Source: an uncultured Lutimaribacter sp.
GTDB lineage: Bacteria > Pseudomonadota > Alphaproteobacteria > Rhodobacterales > Rhodobacteraceae
NCBI GenBank assembly: GCA_913061505.1
Contig: CAJXSO010000013.1
Coordinates: 1-64,000 of the forward strand
Direction: 5' to 3'
Length of the DNA stretch: 64,000 nt
Each line of letters begins with the position of its first letter. The first letter of the stretch is position 1. Of this stretch, positions 1 to 7,792 are shown piece after piece. Below the pieces are notes generated by a model, which was given only the letters and a program-made list of their open reading frames with translations, had not been told where the DNA came from and did not search any database. Both the position numbers and the translations under genes were made by a program.

Positions 1-484
1 TGGCTGTGGTTGAAAGTCGAACTGAATTGCCTGAAATACAGTATGCAATATGCGGCTCTCCCTGCGTGCACACTGACCGAATTGCATAAGTTTGTCATAT
101 AAACTATTGGATTGTACTGCGCCCAAAAGCATACCCTCAAGGTGGCAAAATATGGCGATTTTGAGCTTGGTAGTACATGCACAATGGGACCGCTTTCGGG
201 ACCGCTCTGCAAAGACAGCCCTCCTGTAACACGCTATAATTGCTTCATAATTCAGAATACATGACTGCCCTTCAGCGGCACCAGAACCCCCCGCATAAGC
301 GCAAGAAAACCAAGCAAAACTTGGGTTTTTGGGGTTAACCAGACCGCTTTTTTACAAGCCATATAGCCATCTGCCAGGCTTTGGTGGGCGTTGGGTGTCG
401 TTTGTTGTTATGTCCGCTTCGTAAACCGTCACGAGCGCGCGGGCTGTTGCATGCACTTTTGTTGCAATTGCACAGGAGGCGCCT
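1..484. other. Intergenic region, no gene recognised
   Basis: No open frame here looks like a real protein and I see no RNA gene. The stretch is more AT-rich than the neighbouring genes. It contains two copies of GGGACCGCT (186-194 and 198-206) and, just before the mttB-like gene, two palindromes (448-455 and 463-472). It probably holds the promoter of the gene starting at 485; I cannot place a convincing -35/-10 pair. Confidence 0.5.
448..472 (+). promoter_or_regulatory. Two short palindromes ahead of the mttB-like gene
   Basis: TGCATGCA (448-455) and TGCAATTGCA (463-472) are perfect palindromes with starts 15 bp apart. They sit directly upstream of the strong Shine-Dalgarno AGGAGG (474-479). 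A repressor bound here, or folding of the leader, could control expression. That function is inferred from position and symmetry only. Confidence 0.3.
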
Positions 485-2041
485 ATGGCCGAAACCACAA
501 AAAACCCGCGTGCGCGTTCTGGTGGGCGCATTGCGCGCCGCGCTATACGGACGCGCCCTGATTTTACGATGTTGCCGGGCCTAACCCGGGCCTTGCCGCT
601 GTGCGAGGTTATGGATGGCGCACAGGTTGAACAGATCGATGCCGCGTCGATGGATATACTTGAAAATATCGGTGTGGTGTTCCGCGACCCTATTGCATTG
701 GCCGATTGGAAAAAAGCCGGCGCATTGGTGGTTGGCGAGCGGGTTTACCTCGACCGCGGTCTTGTGCGCGATCTGATTGCAACAATCCCGGCAGATTTTA
801 CCTATTGCGCACGCAACCCTGCGAAAAATGTCCGCCTAGGTGGGCCGCATTCGATTTTCGTGCCGATGACAGGGGCGCCTTTCTTGCGCGATCTTGATGA
901 TGTGCGTCGCAACCCCACCCTGGATGATCTGGCGATGTTTCACAAACTTAGCCACATGTTGCCGGCGTTGCATTCATCGGCCCATCACATTGTAGAACCC
1001 TACGATCACCCGATCAGCCAACGGCATTTGCGCATCACCTATTCGTCGATGAAATATTCCGACAAAACCTTTATGGCGATGACCACCAGCCCCAAAAACG
1101 CCGAAGACGTGATGGAGATGTGCGCCATCCTGTTTGGCGAGGAGTTTATCCAGCAAAACCCGGTGACCACGGGCAACTGTAACGGTAACTCGCCGCTGGT
1201 CTGGGACGAGACAATGCTGGGTGCCATGCGCGCGCTGTGCAAACGCAACCAGCCAGTTTTGTGCTCGCCCTTTGTGCTGGGTGGCGCGAATACGCCTGCC
1301 TCGGTGCCTGCAACCGTGGCGCAATTGAACGCCGAGGCGCTTTCCGCGCTGGCCTATACACAGGTTATCCGGCGCGGTTGCCCGGCGATTTACGGCCATT
1401 ACCTATCGACCGTTTCGATGAAATCTGGTGCGCCTATGGCGGGCACGCCCGAAATCAGCCTGATGAACTTTATGATCGGGCAGATGGCGCGCTATTATGG
1501 TGTGCCTTGGCGCACCTCGAACACGCTGGGCGGGGCCAAGACATTTGATGCCCAGGCCGGATACGAAAGCGCAACCACCCTTGGTGCAGTATTGCACGCG
1601 GGTGCAAATTATATCTGGCACTCGGCTGGCTGGAACGAGGCGGGCATGCATTGTTCTGTTGCAAAATTTGTCGTCGATGCCGAGCAATGCGCAATGGGCT
1701 ATCGCATGGCACAAGGCCCCCAGTGGGGCGATTTCAACGAGGCGCTTTCAGCTATCGCAGATATAGGGCCAGGTGGGCATTATCTGGGGCATGCGCATAC
1801 GCAAGACAATTTCCAGACGGCGTTTTTCATGCCGGAATTGTTCGACAACAACTCGATCGAGCAATGGGTGGCCGAAGGATCAAAGGAAATTACCCAGCGC
1901 GCCTTGGAACATGCCCGCAAGCTGCTAGACCAATATGAAGAGCCACAGCTGGACGAGGCAAAGAACGAGGCCCTGTGCGATTACATTGCCCGGCGCGAGC
2001 GGGAAATTCCCGCGGCAGACGCGTTGAACCAAGATTATTGA
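485..2041 (+). CDS. Trimethylamine methyltransferase family protein (MttB-like, non-pyrrolysine)
   Basis: This 518-residue protein belongs to the MttB/MtgB family, in which a TIM-barrel protein transfers a methyl group from a quaternary or tertiary amine to the Co(I) centre of a separate corrinoid protein. The frame is open throughout with no in-frame amber codon, so it is the pyrrolysine-free type whose characterised members act on glycine betaine and related quaternary amines rather than trimethylamine. The family core is visible from about residue 40 to the C-terminus, including the stretches around GNCNGNSPLVW and TSNTLGGAKTFDAQAGYE. ATG 485 follows AGGAGG at a good distance. No corrinoid-protein gene is adjacent, so the acceptor must be encoded elsewhere. 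The substrate is unknown. Confidence 0.85.
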   Translation: MAETTKNPRARSGGRIARRAIRTRPDFTMLPGLTRALPLCEVMDGAQVEQIDAASMDILENIGVVFRDPIALADWKKAGALVVGERVYLDRGLVRDLIATIPADFTYCARNPAKNVRLGGPHSIFVPMTGAPFLRDLDDVRRNPTLDDLAMFHKLSHMLPALHSSAHHIVEPYDHPISQRHLRITYSSMKYSDKTFMAMTTSPKNAEDVMEMCAILFGEEFIQQNPVTTGNCNGNSPLVWDETMLGAMRALCKRNQPVLCSPFVLGGANTPASVPATVAQLNAEALSALAYTQVIRRGCPAIYGHYLSTVSMKSGAPMAGTPEISLMNFMIGQMARYYGVPWRTSNTLGGAKTFDAQAGYESATTLGAVLHAGANYIWHSAGWNEAGMHCSVAKFVVDAEQCAMGYRMAQGPQWGDFNEALSAIADIGPGGHYLGHAHTQDNFQTAFFMPELFDNNSIEQWVAEGSKEITQRALEHARKLLDQYEEPQLDEAKNEALCDYIARREREIPAADALNQDY

Positions 2042-2090
2042 TCTGCCACCGCAGCCTTGCCACGGCTTAAATACCTGCGCTTGGGGGCGA

Positions 2091-3401
2091 TCATTCGTTG
2101 CCAGCGCGCCATTCTTTGTATCGCAACAGCGCATTGGCGCCGATCTTTTGCAGGGGCTGCGGCGGCAGGCGTTTGGGCTGTGCCTGGGCGGTAAAATGGC
2201 GGGTCACAGCGCTTTCAACACCGCAGGCCAGCTCGGCCGCGCCAATCCCTGTCAATGTGCCACGCGCCGTGCCCAGCCCGTTTTGGACGCAGCCAGAAAA
2301 CAGCCCGTCATCCAGCTGCCGCATCACGGCGACACCGTTCAGCGTTAGGCACAAATGCCCAGCCCAGGCATGGGCCATCTGCATACCTGCCAATTGCGGG
2401 AACCGGTCATCGAATTTGCGCTGCATCACCCGCGCGGCGCGGGCCACATGGCCCGGCCCCACCCGGCACCCCGGCGCCAAGGTGGCGCAGGTTCGCGTGA
2501 TGATGCGGTTGCCGCCCTGGCCTGTATCTATCCGGCGCACGGTTGTTCCCATCGGGTCTGATGGGGTGATACCCCAGCGGGCCTGCCCACCCAGCTTGGC
2601 CAGGGTATCTGCGTCTAGCTCTGGTGTCATGACCGCATAAAGAAACAGCTGCATCAGCCGCCCCTTTTCAAAGCCAAAGCTTTCCAGATGGCCGTTCACG
2701 GTTAAAATAACGCGGGCGGCGCTGACATGGCCTGCGGCTGTGCCAAGCCGCCATGTGGCCCCCTGCCGGCGCAGCGCGGTGACGGCGCTGTTTTCATAGA
2801 TAGATACGCCAGCCCGCGCCAGGCCAGCAGCCAGCCCGCGAATATAGCCGGCGGGCTGCAGCATCACCGTGCCGGGCGTATAAAGCCCGGATTGATAGTG
2901 ATGTGACCCGGTCAGATCGGCCATGTTTTGCGCATCAAGCATTTCCGACGCCTCGCCCAGCGACGCCAGGTGCTGTGCATAGGTTTCATTATGGCTGTGC
3001 GCCTTGTCGCTGGCCGCACCATTCACCTTGCCCGCCCGATCAAAGTAATTCTGGTTGATCTGGTATTCATCAACGGCCTCACCGGCAAAGCCGATGGCGT
3101 GCCGGTTCAGCGCAATCATCGCGCGGTCGTCGCCCGCCCCGGCGTAATCTTCCGAGGTCAGCTCATGCGGCAAATCGATCATAAAGCCCGAATTGCGCCC
3201 AGCCGATCCATCAGCAATGCCGCCCGCCTCTAACACCACGACCGATGCATCGGGTTGCAACTGCAGCACGCGGCGCGCCGCAGACAGCCCGGCAAACCCC
3301 GCCCCAACAATGGCCACATCGGCTGTGTGCGCGCCTGTCAGTGCGGGGCGTTTGGGGGCAGGGCCCAGAATTTCATTCCAAGCTGCTGGCCCAGGAAGCA
3401 T
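2091..3401 (-). CDS. FAD-dependent amine/amino acid oxidoreductase (DAO family, PuuB-like)
   Basis: This is a DAO-superfamily flavoprotein of about 436 residues. An ADP-binding Rossmann motif (VAIVGAGFAGLSAARR) lies near the N-terminus, followed by SAGRNSGFM, a stretch typical of gamma-glutamylputrescine oxidase and related secondary-amine oxidases. It should oxidise an amine to an imine or aldehyde, which the neighbouring aldehyde dehydrogenase could take on. It is the last gene of the operon gntR-dapA-ALDH-this gene. I chose ATG 3401; the frame is open to a TTG-type start at 3470, which would overlap the upstream stop by 43 bases. The ribosome site for 3401 is weak, so the start is uncertain. 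The substrate is not known. Confidence 0.8.
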   Translation of the reverse strand: MLPGPAAWNEILGPAPKRPALTGAHTADVAIVGAGFAGLSAARRVLQLQPDASVVVLEAGGIADGSAGRNSGFMIDLPHELTSEDYAGAGDDRAMIALNRHAIGFAGEAVDEYQINQNYFDRAGKVNGAASDKAHSHNETYAQHLASLGEASEMLDAQNMADLTGSHHYQSGLYTPGTVMLQPAGYIRGLAAGLARAGVSIYENSAVTALRRQGATWRLGTAAGHVSAARVILTVNGHLESFGFEKGRLMQLFLYAVMTPELDADTLAKLGGQARWGITPSDPMGTTVRRIDTGQGGNRIITRTCATLAPGCRVGPGHVARAARVMQRKFDDRFPQLAGMQMAHAWAGHLCLTLNGVAVMRQLDDGLFSGCVQNGLGTARGTLTGIGAAELACGVESAVTRHFTAQAQPKRLPPQPLQKIGANALLRYKEWRAGNE

Positions 3402-3427
3402 TGGCAACGGGTTTACACGAACCTCTG

Positions 3428-4924
3428 TCAATTCACTGCATCGCCCGCATCGTCGCCCAGATCGACCCATATGGTTTTAAGCTGCGTGTATTGGTCATGG
3501 GCATGTATGCCGTTGTCGCGCCCGCCGAACCCGCTGGATTTAAAGCCACCAAAGGGCGTTGATATATCGCCTTCGCCAAAGCTGTTTACCGTGACCGTTC
3601 CGGCGCGGATGGCCCGTGCGCCACGGATTGCCCGCTTGACGTTTGCAGTAAAGATCGAGGCGGCCAGCCCGTATTCGGTGCTGTTTGCCATGGCGATGGC
3701 CTGGTCAAAGCTGTCTACCGTCAGCACCGACAGAACCGGGCCAAAGATTTCCTCGCGCGCCTGTGGGGCGTTTGCGGTGGTTTCCAGGATGGTCGGCTCG
3801 ACAAACCCGTCTTTTGCGCCGCCGCCCATGATTACGTTTTGCCCCTGGCCAAGGTAAGAGCAGACCTTTTCGAAATGCGCCCTCGATACCAAAGCCCCAA
3901 CGCGGTTGGCCGGGTTTAGCGGGTCGCCCATGGGCCATTCGCGGGCATGCGCCTTGATCCGCGCCAGCAGGGCATCTTTGACGCCCCTTTGCACGATCAG
4001 GCGCGACGAGGCCGAGCAGTTTTCGCCCATGTTCCAGAACGCGCCGTTGACAATATGCGCGGCAACGCGATCGAGGTTTTCGGCATCATCCAGCACCACG
4101 GCAGGGTTCTTGCCGCCCATTTCCAGCGTCACTTCCTTAAGGTTCGATTCAGCCGCGTAGCGCAGAAATTTCCGCCCCGTTTCGGTTGACCCTGTAAAGC
4201 TTAGCGCATCAACATCCATATGCCGCCCCAGCGGCTCGCCTACATCGGGGCCGGTGCCAGGCAGCACGTTTAGCACGCCTGCGGGCAAACCCGCCTCGGT
4301 GGCCAGTTCGGCAACCCGCAGCGCGCTCAGCGATGTTTCTTCGGCCGGTTTCACAATAACCGAACAGCCCGCCGCCAGGGCTGGGCCAATTTTCCAGGCC
4401 AGCATCAACAAAGGAAAGTTCCACGGCAGCACCAGCCCGACCACCCCCACAGGTTCGCGCACAACCATGGCGATGTGATCGTCCGAGGCGGGCGAAACCT
4501 GATCGTAGATCTTGTCGATCAATTCTGCATGCCATGTGAGGCAATGGATCGTCTCGGGCAGATCGACCGTTTCGCAATCAAAGATCGTCTTGCCCGACTC
4601 GAGGCTTTCCATAACAGCCAGCTCGCGGGCATTGCGCTTTATCAGCTTGGCCAGGCGGATCAGCACCGCTTTGCGTTCGCTTGGGTGCAGGCCAGACCAG
4701 CGGCCATCCTCGAAAGCATCCCGGGCCTTTTGCACCGCAAAATCCACGTCTTTGGCACCGCAGGCCGCAACCTTGGCCAGCACATCGCCTGTTGCTGGGT
4801 TAACAGTGTCAAAGGTCGCGCCAGATGCAGCGGGGCGAAAGCCGCCATCGATAAAGGCCTGCGTTGGCAGGGAAAGCGCCGCTGCGATGGCTTTGTATTC
4901 TTCGGTTGTCAAAAGGTTGCTCAT
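3428..4924 (-). CDS. NAD(P)-dependent aldehyde dehydrogenase (PuuC-like)
   Basis: This 498-residue aldehyde dehydrogenase is of normal length for the family. Visible catalytic elements are Asn169 in PWNF, Lys192 in VKPAEE, Glu268 in LEMGGKNP and the nucleophile Cys303 in GENCSASS. The C-terminal part (FGEGDISTPFGGFKSSG, then QLKTIW) closely resembles gamma-glutamyl-gamma-aminobutyraldehyde dehydrogenase PuuC. It probably oxidises an omega-amino or acylamino aldehyde made by the flavoprotein encoded just downstream. Its ATG overlaps the dapA-like stop by four bases (ATGA), indicating translational coupling. Substrate assignment is inference; alpha-ketoglutarate semialdehyde is an alternative, given the DapA-family partner. 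Confidence 0.88.
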   Translation of the reverse strand: MSNLLTTEEYKAIAAALSLPTQAFIDGGFRPAASGATFDTVNPATGDVLAKVAACGAKDVDFAVQKARDAFEDGRWSGLHPSERKAVLIRLAKLIKRNARELAVMESLESGKTIFDCETVDLPETIHCLTWHAELIDKIYDQVSPASDDHIAMVVREPVGVVGLVLPWNFPLLMLAWKIGPALAAGCSVIVKPAEETSLSALRVAELATEAGLPAGVLNVLPGTGPDVGEPLGRHMDVDALSFTGSTETGRKFLRYAAESNLKEVTLEMGGKNPAVVLDDAENLDRVAAHIVNGAFWNMGENCSASSRLIVQRGVKDALLARIKAHAREWPMGDPLNPANRVGALVSRAHFEKVCSYLGQGQNVIMGGGAKDGFVEPTILETTANAPQAREEIFGPVLSVLTVDSFDQAIAMANSTEYGLAASIFTANVKRAIRGARAIRAGTVTVNSFGEGDISTPFGGFKSSGFGGRDNGIHAHDQYTQLKTIWVDLGDDAGDAVN

Positions 4925-5856
4925 TGCGCTGCCTCCGCCTGTGTGCCGGCGTTTGCCCCGGCTTCAATTTCGGCCACTGTGCGTTTCAGCACGCGCACCA
5001 CCTGTTCCAACTGCCGCTTGTCGTCTTTGTTCAACGGGCGCAGGGGTGGGCGCGGTGGGCCGGCATATTGGCCCATCATCTCGCAGCCATGTTTGACGCA
5101 TTGGATAAACTTGCCGCCCTGTTCCAGCACCCGCATCAAGGGCATCATCGCCGACATAATGCGCCGGCCTTTGTCAAAGTTGCCTTCAACGCGGCATGCA
5201 TTCCAAAGCGCGATATGCTCGCTTGGCAGAAAGTTTGACCCGGCACAGACCCAGCTTTTTGCCCCCCATGCAAAGAACTCCAGCGCCTGATCATCCATGC
5301 CGCAAGACATCTGGATATGCGGGTAATCGCGTGCCAGCAAATGCACGCGGTTGATATCGCCCGAGCTTTCCTTGATGGCGCAGAAATTGCGGCTGCGCCC
5401 GACGCGGTCGAGGAATTCGGGGCCCATGTCAATGCCCATGCGGCCGGGGTAATTATATAGCATGATCGGCAAATCGGCTGCGCGGTCGATGGCCAGCGCA
5501 TTCAGGGCGTTTTCGTGCTCGGTGGGCACCGCATAGGGCGGCGAGCCCACCAACAGACCGGCGGCGCCGATTTTGGCTGCATGTTCGGCCATGGCCACCG
5601 AATCTGGCTGGCGTATCGCCACTGTGCCCACAATCAGGGGCAGGCGGTTGCCGATAACATCTTTGACGAAACTGGCAATCTCGATCCGTTCTTCCAGGCT
5701 TTGGGCATAATATTCGCCCGTTGACCCGCCGTTGATCAGCCCGTGCACGCCCGCGGCGATCAGATATTCGATCTGGGCGGCAAGCGCGTCGCGGTCAATG
5801 CTGCCATCCTCACGGTGGGGTGTGATGACCGGCGTGTATATGCCGTCGAACTTCAT
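4921..5856 (-). CDS. DapA/N-acetylneuraminate lyase family aldolase or dehydratase
   Basis: This 311-residue TIM-barrel Schiff-base enzyme carries the family signatures: GGSTGE at residues 43-48, Tyr134 in YNYPGRMG and the Schiff-base lysine Lys162 in AIKESSGD. Members of the superfamily cleave or dehydrate/deaminate 2-oxo acids. Placed between a GntR regulator and an aldehyde dehydrogenase plus flavoprotein, it is catabolic rather than a lysine-biosynthesis enzyme. An analogous set (D-hydroxyproline oxidase, DapA-type deaminase, semialdehyde dehydrogenase, GntR) degrades hydroxyproline, but no hydroxyproline epimerase is present here. It overlaps the upstream gntR stop and the downstream ALDH start by four bases each. 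Confidence 0.85.
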   Translation of the reverse strand: MKFDGIYTPVITPHREDGSIDRDALAAQIEYLIAAGVHGLINGGSTGEYYAQSLEERIEIASFVKDVIGNRLPLIVGTVAIRQPDSVAMAEHAAKIGAAGLLVGSPPYAVPTEHENALNALAIDRAADLPIMLYNYPGRMGIDMGPEFLDRVGRSRNFCAIKESSGDINRVHLLARDYPHIQMSCGMDDQALEFFAWGAKSWVCAGSNFLPSEHIALWNACRVEGNFDKGRRIMSAMMPLMRVLEQGGKFIQCVKHGCEMMGQYAGPPRPPLRPLNKDDKRQLEQVVRVLKRTVAEIEAGANAGTQAEAAQ

Positions 5857-6575
5857 TGGGTTCCTTTCTGGGTGGCCGCCCCAAGCGCAGGGCCAAGGGG
5901 GATCTGCATGCCAACTGGTGTGATGAAACTTTCGATTTCAGCCCGCGACAGTTCCCAGTGATCAAGGGCAAGCTGGGCCGCGCCATCGGCATCGCCTGTC
6001 TCGATCAGGGCGATAAACTGGTCGTGCTGATCGGCGGCGATGTCGCGTTGCGTGGCCATCGATTGGTTGCGGGGGTTGTAGAATGCCATGCCAATGCGGG
6101 TATGATCGATCAGCAGGCGCCGCAGGCTGGGTGTTAAAAATTCGTTATCAGCCATCTCGCCGATAATGGCGTGAAAGCGCTGGTTCATCAGGGCGCGCTG
6201 GGCTGTGTCACCCTCGCGAATTGCCTTGCGAAACAGGGTTTGCGCATCTTTCAGGCGCATGAGCTGCGCCTGTGTGGCGTGTTCGGCGGCCAGGCGCGAA
6301 ACTGCCGCATAGAGCATAGGCGCCGCCATAAAGAAATTGCGCATGGTTTTATGTGTCATCGGCGCAACCTGTGCACCGCGATTTTTGTGCAACACCACAT
6401 AGCCTTCGCCGGCCAGCTGGTTAAGCAGCTCGCGCAGCGGCGGGCGGGAAATCTGGTATGCCTCCGACAGCTCGGCCTCGTCGAGATAGGCGCCAGGCTG
6501 AAACGCCTGCGTCAGTATCCGCTGCCGGATATCTTCGGCGCATTGCACCTTTTTATTGATCGATTTTTCGCTCAA
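5853..6575 (-). CDS. GntR-family transcriptional regulator (FCD type)
   Basis: This 240-residue regulator has an N-terminal winged helix (about residues 10-75, with RPPLRELLNQLAGEGYV as the recognition part) and an alpha-helical FCD ligand-binding domain. It is the first gene of the operon with the dapA-like, ALDH and flavoprotein genes, so it probably autoregulates the operon in response to the substrate. The start is TTG at 6575, supported by GGAGG (6583-6587) seven bases upstream; no ATG fits as well. A TTGT-N2-ACAA operator candidate lies about 50 bp upstream (6626-6635). Confidence 0.88.
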   Translation of the reverse strand: MSEKSINKKVQCAEDIRQRILTQAFQPGAYLDEAELSEAYQISRPPLRELLNQLAGEGYVVLHKNRGAQVAPMTHKTMRNFFMAAPMLYAAVSRLAAEHATQAQLMRLKDAQTLFRKAIREGDTAQRALMNQRFHAIIGEMADNEFLTPSLRRLLIDHTRIGMAFYNPRNQSMATQRDIAADQHDQFIALIETGDADGAAQLALDHWELSRAEIESFITPVGMQIPLGPALGAATQKGTQ

Positions 6576-6625
6576 AAGCCCGCCTCCAATTTGGCCAAGG
6601 GCTGTGTAACACGATAAAATACAAC

Positions 6626-6635
6626 TTGTCTACAA
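6626..6635. promoter_or_regulatory. Candidate GntR/FadR-type operator
   Basis: TTGTCTACAA has the TTGT-N2-ACAA symmetry common to operators of FCD-type GntR regulators. It sits in the divergent spacer between the gntR gene (minus) and the GlxA-like regulator gene (plus), about 50 bp upstream of the gntR TTG start. That it binds the adjacent GntR protein is inference. Confidence 0.45.
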
Positions 6636-6808
6636 TTCATATATGTGCAAATTCGAAACCAGCACTGCCCCGCATGCCAAAGCTGGATACAGGCCCATCT
6701 GGCCGCCTGCCGTGCGTAAGGGGCCCATTGGCAGCCGATCACACCGCGCGCCCGGGCGTAATTTCTGCGCCACGCGCGGGCTGATACCTGCCCCAAGGAG
6801 CGCCGCGC

Positions 6809-7765
6809 ATGAGCGATGCACAGCAACATTACGTCTTTGCCCTGGTCAAAGACTTTACCCATATGGCCTTTGCCTGCGCGGTTGATCCTTTGCGCATTGC
6901 CAACCTTATATCTGGCAAGCCGCTTTATCGCTGGAGCTATGCCTCGCTTGATGGGGCCACGGCCAGCAGCTCGGATGGCACAAAAATAGAGGTGCAATAT
7001 GCCTTTAAAGAGCTGCCCGCCTGCGATCGCTTGTTTGTTTTGTCGGGCATTGGCATGCAAAGCAAAGACCACACCGTGCTGCTGCAGGCCTTGCGGCGTA
7101 TCGACAGGCTAAGCAAAACCCGCATTGGCGCGCTTTGTTCGGGCAGTTGGGTTTTGGCGCTGGGCGGGTTTTTGAACGGGCGCGAAGCGTCGATTCACTG
7201 GGAATACCACGATAGTTTCATGGAACAATTCCCCGAGGTAAAACTGCTGCGCAATGTGTTTGTGGCCGATGGCAAATACCCAACCGCATCTGGGGGCACG
7301 GCCACCGCTGATTTGATGCTGCACCTGATTGCCAAGGATCACGGGCAAGATCTGTCGGTCGCTGTGGCCGATCAGATGGTGTATAATGCCGTCAGGGAAG
7401 CAACGGCTGCACAAAGGGTATCGCTGCAATCGCGCAACGGAATGCGCAACCCGCATTTGGCGGCTGCTATTGCGCGGATGGCCAGTGCCATTGAAACCCC
7501 TGTTTCCCCCACCACAATCGCAAAAGACATAGGTATTTCAACCAGACAGCTGGAGCGGCTATTTGGCAAATACCTGAACGCCTCGCCAAAGAAATATTAC
7601 CGGGATATGCGGCTGGAAAAGGCGCGCCACCTGTTGGTGCAAACCGAAATGTCGGTGATGGATGTGGCCATCGCCTGTGGGTTTGAAAGCGCGGCGCATT
7701 TCTCGCGCGTTTATCGCACGGCCTTTGGCTGCACCCCGATGATGCAGCGCCGCCATCTTGGTTAG
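6809..7765 (+). CDS. GlxA/GbdR-type AraC-family transcriptional regulator
   Basis: This 318-residue protein has an N-terminal DJ-1/PfpI-like (class I glutamine amidotransferase-like) domain with the nucleophile-elbow stretch ALCSGSW around Cys110, followed by a C-terminal AraC double helix-turn-helix (about residues 225-315, ending in VAIACGFESAAHFSRVYR). Characterised relatives (GbdR, CdhR, ArgR of pseudomonads) activate catabolism of betaine, carnitine or arginine. A ribosome site (AAGGAG) precedes ATG 6809. It is divergent from the gntR operon and converges on the peptide-type ABC operon. Which of these it controls, or whether it controls the mttB-like gene, cannot be read from sequence. 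Confidence 0.87.
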   Translation: MSDAQQHYVFALVKDFTHMAFACAVDPLRIANLISGKPLYRWSYASLDGATASSSDGTKIEVQYAFKELPACDRLFVLSGIGMQSKDHTVLLQALRRIDRLSKTRIGALCSGSWVLALGGFLNGREASIHWEYHDSFMEQFPEVKLLRNVFVADGKYPTASGGTATADLMLHLIAKDHGQDLSVAVADQMVYNAVREATAAQRVSLQSRNGMRNPHLAAAIARMASAIETPVSPTTIAKDIGISTRQLERLFGKYLNASPKKYYRDMRLEKARHLLVQTEMSVMDVAIACGFESAAHFSRVYRTAFGCTPMMQRRHLG

Positions 7766-7792
7766 GTGCGGTGCCGGCGCCCGCGGGCGGGG

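Noticed and set aside
485-2041. Pyrrolysine-containing trimethylamine methyltransferase
   Set aside because: No in-frame amber codon is present, so the protein is the non-pyrrolysine type.
4475-5290. Long plus-strand open frame (271 residues) opposite the ALDH and dapA-like genes
   Set aside because: It is antisense to two well-supported, overlapping genes and has no domain or ribosome site of its own. The same holds for 14983-15873, 12658-13608, 55093-55818 and 55845-56681.
2091-6575. Assignment as a hydroxyproline degradation operon
   Set aside because: The enzyme classes fit in outline, but the epimerase is absent and the aldehyde dehydrogenase is closest to PuuC by eye. I left the substrate open.
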